From assembly GCA_023444705.1 (NCBI GenBank), contig JAEXMB010000033.1:1-64000 (forward strand): a stretch of DNA of 64,000 bases. Reading direction: 5' to 3'. Numbering within the stretch: position 1 is the first letter of the stretch; every line of letters starts with the position of its first letter. The stretch comes from Pseudomonadota bacterium (GTDB lineage: Bacteria > Pseudomonadota > Alphaproteobacteria > Micavibrionales > UBA2020). The notes below the pieces were generated by a model. That model saw nothing but the letters and a program-made list of their open reading frames with translations. It ran no database searches and was not told the DNA's origin. Positions 50,810 to 60,130 of this stretch are shown here, piece after piece. The position numbers were made by a program, and so were the translations under genes.

Positions 50810-50964
50810 GCGGCAAGAATAAACGATTCTTGTTTATATGTAAAATAATAAAAGGGCAGGCGGGTTGTGTTAAATTATTGAATATAATCAATGGATTATC
50901 TATTAATTCGGTTTGTGCAACGCTGGGTTTTACTCATCGCGTCACCTTGTATCTGCGTCTTGTC

Positions 50965-51921
50965 TCACGCACCGTGTTTTTTCATGGCTGGCGTTGGGGC
51001 TTTCGAAAGGTCGGCGATGCGCCGCCACGCAGGGTCGGCTTTGGCACGGGCAGTGATAAAATCATGCACTGGCGGGAAATTTAAAAAGCGTTGTCCGGCA
51101 CTTATAACACGCGCATCGGCAGGGTGGGCACGCATCACGCTTGCCGTTTCACGGCAGAAAACTTCATATGCGTCATGGTCCCTGTCATAGAGCGCGTCAA
51201 CAAGCTCTTTCTTGCCGCCACAATGGCGCACGGCCATGCGCGCAGCTGGCCTGAATTTCTTTGCCAAGCGGTGAATGTCAGCAGAGCCAACAGGCAACGA
51301 GCGGACAAGACGGTCGGCTAAACGCGCAGTTGCCGCAAGCGGTAAGCCGCTAATATCATTGTCGCGTGCATAAGCGCGCACCGCTTCCATGATGTCAGTC
51401 GTGTAATGGACAGGCGATGTCCCCAGCACGACCGAATGCGCACGCGTCATCAAGACAAAATAATCCGTGTCAAAGCCATAGCGCTGAAGATGGCGCAACG
51501 TTGCAAAAGCATCCGCGCGGCATTCGGCTAAATAACCGCTGACCATCCCCCGCGGCACAACCTGATGACCGATCTCATGGTCAAGGACGTAAACGCTGCG
51601 CATGTCCTTGGTATAGCGTTTGTTGAAAACGCCTGACACATCGCTGTGTACACCAATCATCTTCACCATATGCCCTGCAACACGCATCGGATGATAGGCC
51701 ATGCCAACACAGTTGCGACGCTTGATATAGGCTGTTTCCCGCGCGATCACACGACTGACTTCCTGCGTCGCCGAAGACAGCTTTGCCGCTGTTGCAGGTG
51801 CGAGATATACCGGCGTTTTTGCATCGGTCATAAAAAGAAACAACGTGCGCAACTGCCGCGGAAAAGCGTCATAAGCTTCGCGGGCGGTTTGTTCGAAAAT
51901 GGCGCCGAGCTCTTTTTGCAT
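50965..51921 (-). CDS. Putative zinc metalloprotease (gluzincin-like), second paralogue
   Basis: 318 residues, no signal peptide. HEIGH lies at about 115-119 and the downstream ECRADAFATLRHLQRYGFD puts the third-ligand candidate E133 at the same spacing as in the first paralogue. Shared blocks with it are AYIKRRN, GMAYHP, VFNKRYTKDMRSVYVLD, LGTSPVHYT and FLNFPPVHDFI. It is on the same strand with a 155-base gap, so it is a tandem duplicate with possible own promoter. Function unknown. Confidence 0.78.
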   Translation of the reverse strand: MQKELGAIFEQTAREAYDAFPRQLRTLFLFMTDAKTPVYLAPATAAKLSSATQEVSRVIARETAYIKRRNCVGMAYHPMRVAGHMVKMIGVHSDVSGVFNKRYTKDMRSVYVLDHEIGHQVVPRGMVSGYLAECRADAFATLRHLQRYGFDTDYFVLMTRAHSVVLGTSPVHYTTDIMEAVRAYARDNDISGLPLAATARLADRLVRSLPVGSADIHRLAKKFRPAARMAVRHCGGKKELVDALYDRDHDAYEVFCRETASVMRAHPADARVISAGQRFLNFPPVHDFITARAKADPAWRRIADLSKAPTPAMKKHGA

Positions 51922-52014
51922 CAGGCTATATTACCCGATTCATTTTTTATATGTAAAACATTTATAGGGAGATTTTGTCGGCTAAAAAAGTATTTTAAAT
52001 CAGCACTATAGGTA

Positions 52015-52539
52015 TCAATTGGGTTTTCGCGGCGGCGGTTTTGCACCACTCTTGAGGTTCTGGCGGCCCGTCATCATCACGCGCAGGCGCTCGGCGGCGG
52101 CGGGGTTGTCGTCCCACAACGCCATGTAATCGCGTGCGGTCCAGCCCTGCTTGTCGGCGATATCGTCACGTGCGCCCGCATCCTTGAACAACGCGATGAT
52201 GTCCGCACGCGTGCGCAGGCCGCCCGACACGGCCGCCGCATGCAGCGGCGTCCAGCCGTGATCGTCCACCCGCGCAACGTCGGCACCGGCCTTGAGCAAC
52301 AGACGCACAATATCGCTTTCACCCCAATAGGCTGCTTCGTGCAGGGGTGTGGTGCCGCCATCCGCCGCCTGATTGGGATCGGCGCCGCGGCGCAAACGGT
52401 CGCGCACTTCACTGCGGTTTCCCGCACGCACCGCACGATAGAGCGCGCTTTCACCGCGCGCATTGCGCGGGTCGCGCCCGCCATGCGTCATGCGGTTAAA
52501 GCGGTCGGTGATGGTGTCAAGAAACGAAAGTGGTTTCAT
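52015..52539 (-). CDS. Ankyrin repeat protein
   Basis: 174 residues from the ATG at 52539 (52563 is also in frame). The N-terminus KPLSFLDTITDRFNRMTHGG is followed by three or four near-consensus ankyrin units (GTTPLHEAAYWGESDIVRLL, HGWTPLHAAAVSGGLRTRAD), then a helical, basic Pro-rich end. The N-terminal part resembles that of the protein at 55425. No signal peptide. Confidence 0.9.
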   Translation of the reverse strand: MKPLSFLDTITDRFNRMTHGGRDPRNARGESALYRAVRAGNRSEVRDRLRRGADPNQAADGGTTPLHEAAYWGESDIVRLLLKAGADVARVDDHGWTPLHAAAVSGGLRTRADIIALFKDAGARDDIADKQGWTARDYMALWDDNPAAAERLRVMMTGRQNLKSGAKPPPRKPN

Positions 52540-52708
52540 GGCGCAAAAAAGTCCTCTGGCCATTACTCTACGCGAAAAAAGACAGTATCACCAAGCTTTG
52601 CCCGATCTGAACACCGCGCAGACCAGCGCGATGTTGCAGTGCATGCACCACAAACTCTTGACGGTGCCTTGATTGACGGCTGATTTTTTCGCAATGCAAC
52701 AGCGTGGA

Positions 52709-53698
52709 TTATTGCTCCGGGCTGACCGCCGCAAATTCGCTGTCGTTGAACAGTTGCGCCGAATCGGCAATGAAATCCTGCGCGCTTTGCGCCACGGCAA
52801 AGCGCGACAGACCCGGCGACAGCGTGCTTGAAAACGGCGGTACCGGGTTAAAACCCATGTTGCTGATCGCCGACAGACTGATAACGCTGATCATCAGACC
52901 GACCGCAAACGATAGCGCCGCCTGCCTGCGCTTGCGCGCGGACAGCATTGTCGCCGCCGCAAGACAGGCCGAGGTCAGCGTCGCAAGCAATACCGTCTGT
53001 GTCAATATGGTCGCCGCTTGCGATGCCAGACTACCGCTCAGCAAAAAGTCAACGCCGCGCAGCGCCATGCCCGTCACCAGCGAGGCGATGACATAGACGC
53101 TGGCCAGCGACAGCTGTTGCGCAAAGCGCGAGCGATGCGTCAGCAACCGCCCCACCACCGACCACATCGCCGCCCAGACCACGATAATCATGAATACGGC
53201 CGCCACGCTCATGGCGGCGGTCATTGCGGCTTCGCTGCTCCAGATTTCAAGGTATGACCATCCCGCCGTCAGCGCCAGCGCCAGCGCGAACAACGCGGCC
53301 GCCACCGGCATGCGCCCCAGCGAGGAGCGAAGCCCCCCGTTCTGCGCCATCGGCAACGCCGCCGCAACGGCGTAATCGCTGGCATAGGCCGCGATGACGG
53401 TTTCCCCCGCTTCGACTACATCGCCCGAGGCCAGCGGCGTCCATTGCCCCGCCGTCAACACGCGTGCGTTGAGCAAGGTGGGATTGACGCTGTCAAGCGC
53501 ACAGATTTCCCACGGCGTTTTGGCATCCGCCGCATCGTTGGCGCGAATGATGTATTGGCGTGCCGCCAGATAGGGATCGGCGACGATAACGTCACAGGCA
53601 GGGCTGCGGCCCACAACCACGGGCAGGGACGTGATCTTTTCGTGATGCGTGCGCACGCTGTCAGTCAGGGGCGCGATTGCAAGGACCATCATGCTCAT
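52709..53698 (-). CDS. FHA-like domain fused to a multi-pass membrane domain
   Basis: 329 residues. The first 110 residues look like an FHA domain (LPVVVGRSPACDVIVADPYL, then a stretch with LNARVLTAGQWTPLASGDVV), although the usual S-x-x-H is A-A-R-Q here, so phosphopeptide binding is doubtful. About five membrane helices follow (130-310), including FMIIVVWAAMWSVVGRL and LLATLTSACLAAATML. It is coupled to the secreted protease gene upstream (ATGA overlap), so the two probably work together, for example in envelope signalling. Confidence 0.75.
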   Translation of the reverse strand: MSMMVLAIAPLTDSVRTHHEKITSLPVVVGRSPACDVIVADPYLAARQYIIRANDAADAKTPWEICALDSVNPTLLNARVLTAGQWTPLASGDVVEAGETVIAAYASDYAVAAALPMAQNGGLRSSLGRMPVAAALFALALALTAGWSYLEIWSSEAAMTAAMSVAAVFMIIVVWAAMWSVVGRLLTHRSRFAQQLSLASVYVIASLVTGMALRGVDFLLSGSLASQAATILTQTVLLATLTSACLAAATMLSARKRRQAALSFAVGLMISVISLSAISNMGFNPVPPFSSTLSPGLSRFAVAQSAQDFIADSAQLFNDSEFAAVSPEQ

Positions 53699-55140
53699 GG
53701 CGCCACCATCCCGTCCGGCGACTTGTCCATCACGCTGTCGCCTGCAGGCGCGACGACGTCGCGGACATCCGGCGCATCCCCGCGTGCGGGTGCGATTTCA
53801 GAGATAAACCGCGACATGAATGCCTGCGCGTTGTCGCGCGTCACCCCGAGCGCATTGACGGTGATGACGACACCGGTGCGCGGCGCATCGACCATCGCCA
53901 TATAAAGATGCGCGTCGAACAACGACGGATATTTGGTGTATTGGCGCACGCAATACGATGTCTTGAAGCGATGGCCCGCCTGATCGACGAAGCCGTCATG
54001 GCAGGCAAAGTTGCCGACATCGCCTTCGCCTGCGTTGCTTGATTCAACGCTATTTGAATACAGCCCTTCGTAAAAGCTGTAAAAACGCGCCGTCCACATC
54101 TCAGGCGACGGTGTCACCAGGTCATAGCGGTAAAAGTACACGCCCGTTTCAAACGTATCACTGAGGAACAAGCTGTCCTCGTTATAGCAGGTCGACCAGA
54201 AATGCGTGTAGGGGTCCTTGTCTTCATGCGCGGGCGCACCCCAGCATTTCAATGCAGGATGCAGACGGCCCGGCAGCGACAGCGGCCCAAAAGTCATGCT
54301 GTCCCACGTGTGCGCGGGGTCGAGCATGGTCTTGATGATCGACGACTGGCTGGCGTCAAGCTGTGCTTCGATATCGGCATGCGCACGCGTCAGGAAATCG
54401 CCCGCCATATCACCCGTCATATCACCCGTTTGGCCGCTGTTGCGGTATTTTGCGACCAGTGCGGCAAGCGCTTCGACCGGCACCAGAAAACCGATCTGGT
54501 TGCCGCCCGTCATGACGTTGATCCCCACAACGCGGCCATCGCCTGACAGGGCGGGCCCGCCGCTCATGCCCTGGTTGATCGCACCGGAAAAGTGAATCTT
54601 GTCGTGGAACGTATCCGAAGCCATGCCATTGTGGATACCCTCGACGATCGTAAAGCCGATGTCGTGCGGGTTGCCAAGCGCAAAGACGCGCGTGCCCTTG
54701 CGCAGGTCGGACGTGCCGAGCATGACAAAAGCCGGCCCCGCCTTGTCCATGCGCAACAGCGCAAGATCATTGACGACATCAACACCCACCAGCGACAGCG
54801 CGCCGCGCGTGCCGTCCTCGTGCAGGTATTCTAGGCGGTTGTTGGCCGGGCGGTTGATCATGTCGGACACGACATGGTAGTTCGTCGCCAGCAAGCCCTG
54901 CGCATCGATCTGAAACCCGCTGCCAATCGCGGCTTTCTTGCCCGAGGCGCGGTCGATGACCTGTACCTGATAGACGGCCGCGCCATGATCCTGATACATG
55001 CGCTCCGCCGCATCCGTCAGCGGCGGTTGCGGCGCGGTGACGCCTTGCGCCGGTGTGTCCGTTTGCGCACGCGCGGGCGGGGACAAGAAAGTTGCAGCCA
55101 AAAGCAAAGCACAGGCAAGTGATCGTGTGTATGTGGTCAT
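53695..55140 (-). CDS. Secreted trypsin-like serine protease (S1, HtrA-like domain)
   Basis: 481 residues. The signal peptide ends ARAQT. The chymotrypsin-fold catalytic triad can be seen: His89 in LATNYHVVSD, Asp125 in VVNDLALLRMD and Ser193 in INQGMSGGPALSG. There is no PDZ domain; instead a C-terminal half of about 240 residues with several cysteines and aromatic stretches (FYRYDLVTPSPEMW) is of unknown type. It should act in the periplasm or outside the cell. The next gene in the operon encodes the FHA-like membrane protein. Confidence 0.88.
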   Translation of the reverse strand: MTTYTRSLACALLLAATFLSPPARAQTDTPAQGVTAPQPPLTDAAERMYQDHGAAVYQVQVIDRASGKKAAIGSGFQIDAQGLLATNYHVVSDMINRPANNRLEYLHEDGTRGALSLVGVDVVNDLALLRMDKAGPAFVMLGTSDLRKGTRVFALGNPHDIGFTIVEGIHNGMASDTFHDKIHFSGAINQGMSGGPALSGDGRVVGINVMTGGNQIGFLVPVEALAALVAKYRNSGQTGDMTGDMAGDFLTRAHADIEAQLDASQSSIIKTMLDPAHTWDSMTFGPLSLPGRLHPALKCWGAPAHEDKDPYTHFWSTCYNEDSLFLSDTFETGVYFYRYDLVTPSPEMWTARFYSFYEGLYSNSVESSNAGEGDVGNFACHDGFVDQAGHRFKTSYCVRQYTKYPSLFDAHLYMAMVDAPRTGVVITVNALGVTRDNAQAFMSRFISEIAPARGDAPDVRDVVAPAGDSVMDKSPDGMVAP

Positions 55141-55424
55141 GGACCCTGATATTTCGCGGAGGATAGACAGCTTGCGCCAGTCTGCACGTCCCGGTCTTTA
55201 ATGTATACAGCCGCGTCCATACGGGGCACCTCGCCGGATTGTTTACAGAATCTGGTATTTTTCCATTTTCTGCGTGCAACGCGTCAATTTTTTGCATTGA
55301 TTGCGCCTGCGGTTATCCAAACGTAGCAAGATTACACTTTTCCGCCTTTTTTCGTTTTTACGGGGTTGTCCACAGGTCGCCTGCTTGCTACGGTTTTGCG
55401 GTATTCAAAACGGGACCCGCCGAC

Positions 55425-56864
55425 GTGAAAAAGTTTTTCAACGCCATGTCCGACCGCACCAGCCGCGATCTTGACCGGATCGGCAGCAAGGGTCTGACGC
55501 GCCTGCAACAGGCCGCGGATGAAAACGACACCGACCGCATCCGCCTGCTGTTGCGCCGCAAAGCCGACATCAACGAAACCGGCCTGTGCGGCGAAACCGC
55601 CCTGCACCGCGCCGCGCGCCACAACAACTACAGCGCCGCGCGCCTGCTGGTCGATATGGGTGCCGATGTCAACCTGCCTGACGCGCAGGGGCAAACAGCG
55701 CTCCACAATGCCGTCCTGCATGGCAACACGATGATCGTCGCCCGCCTGATCGAAGCCGGCGCAGACGTCAACATCGCCGATCACGAGGGCCGCACCGCCA
55801 TGCATATGGTGCCGCGCGGGTGCGAGGATATTTTCACCCAGCTGGTGGCGCAGGGCGGCGACGTCAACGCGCTCGACAAGCAAGGCTATCCGCCGCTCAA
55901 CTACCATCTGCGCCACGACAGGCTGGTCACGGCCATCATCAATCTTGGTGCCGACCCCAATCTTTCGACGACACAGCCATCGCCACTGGTCACCGCACTG
56001 AGCATCCCTTTGCTGGCCACACATCCCGCAATCATCAGAAGCCTGCTGGCAGGCGGCGGCGACGTTAACGCGCGCAGTGCGTCAACGGGCGAACCGCTGA
56101 TCCACCTTGCCGCACGCAGCGGCCAAAACGCCCTGCTGGTCGAAGCCCTGGCGCGCAAAGCCGACGTCACCGCAACCGATCCCGCGGGCATGACCGTCGC
56201 GCATGCGCTGGCGCAACTGCCCCAGCCCGACCTGATGCGCCTTGTACTGTTGCGCGCGCCCGATCTTGCGCGCACACGCGCCAAGGACGGCACCACGCCG
56301 CTGCATCTGGTCGTGCAGCATCTGACGCAAACGCCGTTGCGCGGTGCCGAAACCCATGTCGCAACGCTGGTGCAACTGGCGCAACTGCTGATCGAATACG
56401 GTGCCGATCCTTCGACCGCCACCACCAACGGCACGACCCTGCTGCACGAGGCCACGACGCGCAACATGCCGGGCTTCATTGATTTCCTTGCCAAGCATAA
56501 GGCGGATTTCAACCTGCGCGACCAGCAGGGCAACGCCGCGCTCAATGTCGCGATCACCGCGCGCAATGTGGAACTGCTCGACCGCTTGCTCGACCACGGC
56601 GCCGATCCGGACCTTACGGATGCACGCGGCTGGACAGTGCTTGACCGCCTTGCTGAAAAGAAAGACCGCGAAAGCCCGATCGTGCAACGCCTGATCGTGG
56701 CGGGCGGGCAATACAACAAACAGTTGCCCCTCTACCCCGATCTGATCCGTCCGCGCAAAAACACAGCTCCGGCCCCCGCCAATGACACCGCGCCCAAGCC
56801 AGCGCCCGAGACTATTGTCTCGCCGATCAAAAAGATCATCAAGCGCCAGCCACCAACAAATTAA
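55425..56864 (+). CDS. Ankyrin repeat protein
   Basis: 479 residues from a GTG start at 55425, chosen because KKFFNAMSDRTSRDLDR matches the start of the protein at 52015; ATG at 55446 is the alternative. About 12 ankyrin units follow (about 25-430), for example CGETALHRAARHNNYSAARL and QGQTALHNAVLHGNTMIVAR. The C-terminal 50 residues are Pro/Ala-rich, then basic (KKIIKRQPPTN). The frame is open to 55239 upstream but with unlikely composition. No signal peptide. Confidence 0.88.
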   Translation: MKKFFNAMSDRTSRDLDRIGSKGLTRLQQAADENDTDRIRLLLRRKADINETGLCGETALHRAARHNNYSAARLLVDMGADVNLPDAQGQTALHNAVLHGNTMIVARLIEAGADVNIADHEGRTAMHMVPRGCEDIFTQLVAQGGDVNALDKQGYPPLNYHLRHDRLVTAIINLGADPNLSTTQPSPLVTALSIPLLATHPAIIRSLLAGGGDVNARSASTGEPLIHLAARSGQNALLVEALARKADVTATDPAGMTVAHALAQLPQPDLMRLVLLRAPDLARTRAKDGTTPLHLVVQHLTQTPLRGAETHVATLVQLAQLLIEYGADPSTATTNGTTLLHEATTRNMPGFIDFLAKHKADFNLRDQQGNAALNVAITARNVELLDRLLDHGADPDLTDARGWTVLDRLAEKKDRESPIVQRLIVAGGQYNKQLPLYPDLIRPRKNTAPAPANDTAPKPAPETIVSPIKKIIKRQPPTN

Positions 56865-56972
56865 TACAAAACAACAACTTAACCGTTCACCGTGCGGCCA
56901 ATCCGCTGTTGACGCAGTTCTGCTTTATGACTAAACTCTGTTTTACCTAATAACAAAGCAGATTCTTGCCCC

Positions 56973-57983
56973 ATGTCATCCAGCGAAAACGACAGCACCG
57001 GCGGCTCCGCGCGCAGTGCCTATAACAGTGCCGCCATAAGCGGCGACGACGGCACGACCAGCGTTGACCCCCTGGCCGATCTGCCGCCGCGCGTGCGCGA
57101 CTTTTTGCGCAATGCCGATGTCGCGCAACCGCTCAAGGATCTGTGCCTGCACATTCTCCCTGCTGCCGATTTTGCAACTTTCAAAAGACGTCTTGATCGC
57201 GGTGACTTTGACGCCCACCTGACCTGTGATGCGCACCCAATGGGCGGTCTGCTTGCGCAACTGGCGGCGGCCCCCAAGGAACTTGGCAACGACTGGCTAC
57301 AAGCCGTGGCACAACGCGAGGCTTTCGCCGTCGATGCGCTCAGCGTCCCCTACTATTACACGGGAAGTTATTACAGCAGTCACATCAAGGACTATACCGG
57401 CCAAAGCGTGTCACAACGCCCGCTTGGCAGCTGGATGCTCGGCCATCGCAGCATGAAATACCCCGATCTCGCGCAATTCTGCGCGCGCCTGCTTGCACAT
57501 GAATACAAAGCCAATGACGTATCGCAACCGATCGCCCATCACGCGATTTACGGCACGCCGACGCTTGAATACCTGCGCGACTTCGCCGACAAGGCAGGCA
57601 CGCTTGACTTCATCAACGTAAAAAACGCCAATGGCGAAAGCGTTTTTTACCGCCTTGCAACCAATAAAAACCTCTATAACCACGCATCGACGCTGAATGT
57701 GCTGAGCTGGCTGCTGGAGCGCAAGCCCGAGCTGATCCACACCACCGACGATGCCGGCTGGACGGCGCTTGACCGCTATGTCCTGCAGATGACGGTGCAA
57801 AGCGGCGTCTCGCAAGCCGTCACCACCGAAAGCGGTATGCTGCGCCTGTTGCTTGCATCGGGCGCGCAGTTCCGCCGGCAAACGCCGCCGGGCATGTCAC
57901 TGGTGGACTATCACAATAATCAGCAGACGACCACGCTGCTCGGCAAACCGGCAGCGGCAGGCCCGATCAAACGCAAACCCTAA
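56973..57983 (+). CDS. Ankyrin-related hypothetical protein
   Basis: 336 residues. A Ser/Gly-rich N-terminus is followed by a helical domain and degenerate ankyrin-like pairs in the second half (GTPTLEYLRDFADKAG, NANGESVFYRLATNKN, DAGWTALDRYVLQMT). Aromatic stretch PYYYTGSYYSSH near 125. No signal peptide. The end is basic (PIKRKP), as in several neighbours. The 108-base gap upstream could contain a promoter. Confidence 0.72.
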   Translation: MSSSENDSTGGSARSAYNSAAISGDDGTTSVDPLADLPPRVRDFLRNADVAQPLKDLCLHILPAADFATFKRRLDRGDFDAHLTCDAHPMGGLLAQLAAAPKELGNDWLQAVAQREAFAVDALSVPYYYTGSYYSSHIKDYTGQSVSQRPLGSWMLGHRSMKYPDLAQFCARLLAHEYKANDVSQPIAHHAIYGTPTLEYLRDFADKAGTLDFINVKNANGESVFYRLATNKNLYNHASTLNVLSWLLERKPELIHTTDDAGWTALDRYVLQMTVQSGVSQAVTTESGMLRLLLASGAQFRRQTPPGMSLVDYHNNQQTTTLLGKPAAAGPIKRKP

Positions 57984-57995
57984 GGCCCGCGTTTA

Positions 57996-58256
57996 TCACA
58001 GCGTTGCTTGCGCGTCGTCCAGATGGCGGTGCAGTTGCAGCGGCTTGAGTACGGGATTTTTCAGCACCTCGGGCGCGCTGAGGTTGGCAAGGCGCAATGC
58101 CGTCGCCACATGTGCGCCTGTTTCCATCAGAAAGCGCACGCGGATGCTGTCGATGCGGGGCTGGGTCAGCTCCCATGCCAGTTCGCGGGTTTCGTAATTG
58201 ATATCATCGTTGGGCGAAATCACAGGCTGGCCAAACGAAGCGTCGTGCTGTCCCAT
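57996..58256 (-). CDS. Hypothetical 86-residue protein
   Basis: From the ATG at 58256, with AAAGG about ten bases upstream. It is soluble and mixed alpha/beta (ISPNDDINYETRELAWELTQ, FLMETGAHVATALRLANLS). It is convergent with the ankyrin-related gene and divergent from the TetR gene. Family not recognised. Confidence 0.65.
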   Translation of the reverse strand: MGQHDASFGQPVISPNDDINYETRELAWELTQPRIDSIRVRFLMETGAHVATALRLANLSAPEVLKNPVLKPLQLHRHLDDAQATL

Positions 58257-58579
58257 CGGAAAATAACCTTTCAAGTATACAGGTGGCTGTTGCAAGCGCA
58301 TGCGAAAGCCCTGCGGCCCTACGACCGCACGTCACCGCGCCGCTTTCACATACGTGCATCCCTCTATGCTAGTTCGAAAATATGAAAATTTTCTGAAACC
58401 ATTGCCAGCGAGGCATTTTTTAAACCAGACAGACGAAAAACATCGCAAAATCGCTTATTTTATTGCTTTTTTGAACAGCCATTCACATGAAATGTTTGCA
58501 CTGGCGTCCCCCCGCCTGCTATACCCCTAAGCGCATTTTTATTTTCCGAGAATCATTTAAGCACCAAAGGCTAACGACA
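58257..58579. promoter_or_regulatory. Divergent intergenic region upstream of the TetR gene
   Basis: 323 bases without a supported gene. It is A+T-rich from about 58370 to 58560 and should hold the promoters of the 86-residue gene and of the TetR gene, and possibly an operator for the latter. No clear palindrome was identified by eye. Confidence 0.4.
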
Positions 58580-59170
58580 ATGGGACGCAAGCTGGAATTC
58601 AGCAAAGACAAGGCGCTGTTACAGGCAATGGAAAGTTTCTGGGCGCAGGGCTACGACGCCACCTCGATGCGCGACCTCGCCCAGCGCCTTAACCTTCACC
58701 TCGGCTCGGTCTATAACGCCCTCGGCGACAAGGAAGAAGTCTTCGAGCAATCCCTGCGTCTCTACCTCAAGCACAAGGTCGTCCCTGTGATGTCGGCACT
58801 GGAAAGCAGCGAAGACCCGCGCGCCGCACTGTCGCAGTTCATCGACAAAATCATGGTTGACTGCCGTGCGGACAGTACTTCGCCCGGTTGCTTCATCGTC
58901 AACTCCCTGCTGTGCATCACCCGCATCAATGACAAGATCACCTCTGCCGTCCACGAATACATGCAGGTGCAGGAAGCCGCCATTTCCGCCTGCATCGCGC
59001 GCGCGCAGGCCGCCGGACACATTGACCGCGACGAGCGGCCCCAGCAACTAGCGCGCTTCGTCATCGCCTCGCTGAAATCCATGCATGTGATGAAAAAGAT
59101 CGGCGTCAATGACGACTATCTGCAGGACATCCGCGATACCGTCGACCGCCGCCTGTTTCAGGCCGCCTGA
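58580..59170 (+). CDS. TetR-family transcriptional regulator
   Basis: 196 residues from the ATG at 58580. The N-terminal HTH (ALLQAMESFWAQGYDATSMR, DLAQRLNLHLGSVYNALGDKEEVF) is clear and fits the TetR family with the AcrR/LfrR-like style of start; the rest is the helical ligand/dimer domain, with two Cys in SPGCFIVNSLLCI. The ligand is unknown. No adjacent efflux or metabolic operon indicates the target; it may control itself or the neighbouring effector-like genes. Confidence 0.92.
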   Translation: MGRKLEFSKDKALLQAMESFWAQGYDATSMRDLAQRLNLHLGSVYNALGDKEEVFEQSLRLYLKHKVVPVMSALESSEDPRAALSQFIDKIMVDCRADSTSPGCFIVNSLLCITRINDKITSAVHEYMQVQEAAISACIARAQAAGHIDRDERPQQLARFVIASLKSMHVMKKIGVNDDYLQDIRDTVDRRLFQAA

Positions 59171-59191
59171 CGCACGTCACCGCCTGCCCCC

Positions 59192-60130
59192 CTATAATTT
59201 GAATTTATCGGGCCGCTGCGCCTGCTGTCGCGCGTTGATGTCTTCGCGCTTGAGCGCCGCCACGAAAGGTGCGAGGCTGACTTTGTCTTTCATGCCAAAG
59301 GCCTCAAGCGCCTCGTGCAGCTTGAACGCATCCTCGCGCGCCGCGCGCCAGTGACGCGCATCAAAAACCTCCGTCAGCCGTCCGCGGGCGGCCAGAATAC
59401 CAAGCAAAGTAACAGGCGCACCGGTGCGGTCATAGCTGATCGGATTAATGAATGCCGCCGCACGCCACTGGTTGCCGGCAGCGCGCATATGGTCAAACCG
59501 CGCCAGTGCCGTGCGCGCATCACCATGTGCGCAGGCCGCCTGCCACCACACCCTGTGCGTGTCTTCGTCACGGCGTTCTTCGTCAAAAACCTCGCGCAGC
59601 ATCCTGGGCGCAAAGGGCGACATGCCCTGTTCGATCAGCAATTGCATCAGCTCGGGGCGGCATTCGTCGATGGCGATTTCTACCGCATCGCCGCCCAGTA
59701 ACACATCAAACCCCGCCGCTGCCAGTTGCGGCACCACTACGGGGGCTGCAGCTTGCCGCCACGCATCGCCGATCAGCGTGCGCACATCGATTTCAGGCGC
59801 GGCAGCCACCACAGGCGCGAAAGCCTGCGCCACCGCTTCCTGTTCGGCCCCATCCACAAATTCAAGCTTGTCGACGATCGCCTTGAGGTCCTCGCGCTTT
59901 GGCACATAGCCGCGTGACAGGATATCCGCCGTCAGGGCGGATTTTCCGGCCAGAACCGCGGCCTCAAGCACAGCAATGGTCAGGGTATGGCGCGGTGTTT
60001 TCTGCGCGGGCGAAGCATCAAGGTATTCCTTGAGCAACGGCCAGTCCTTGGCATCCGCCGCGCGGTTGAGCGCAAACCAAAAACTGAAATCATCCGCAGG
60101 CAATTCTTTGTCGTCATCAGGCATGTTCAT
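59192..60130 (-). CDS. Ankyrin-like protein, third gene of a three-gene operon
   Basis: 312 residues from the ATG at 60130, overlapping the upstream stop (ATGA); ATG 60124 is an alternative. Degenerate ankyrin-like helical pairs (DWPLLKEYLDASPAQ, CRPELMQLLIEQGMSPFAP) are followed by a C-terminal block TLLGILAARGRLTEVFDARHW shared with the two other operon members. The protein ends DKFKL. No signal peptide. Function unknown. Confidence 0.75.
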   Translation of the reverse strand: MNMPDDDKELPADDFSFWFALNRAADAKDWPLLKEYLDASPAQKTPRHTLTIAVLEAAVLAGKSALTADILSRGYVPKREDLKAIVDKLEFVDGAEQEAVAQAFAPVVAAAPEIDVRTLIGDAWRQAAAPVVVPQLAAAGFDVLLGGDAVEIAIDECRPELMQLLIEQGMSPFAPRMLREVFDEERRDEDTHRVWWQAACAHGDARTALARFDHMRAAGNQWRAAAFINPISYDRTGAPVTLLGILAARGRLTEVFDARHWRAAREDAFKLHEALEAFGMKDKVSLAPFVAALKREDINARQQAQRPDKFKL

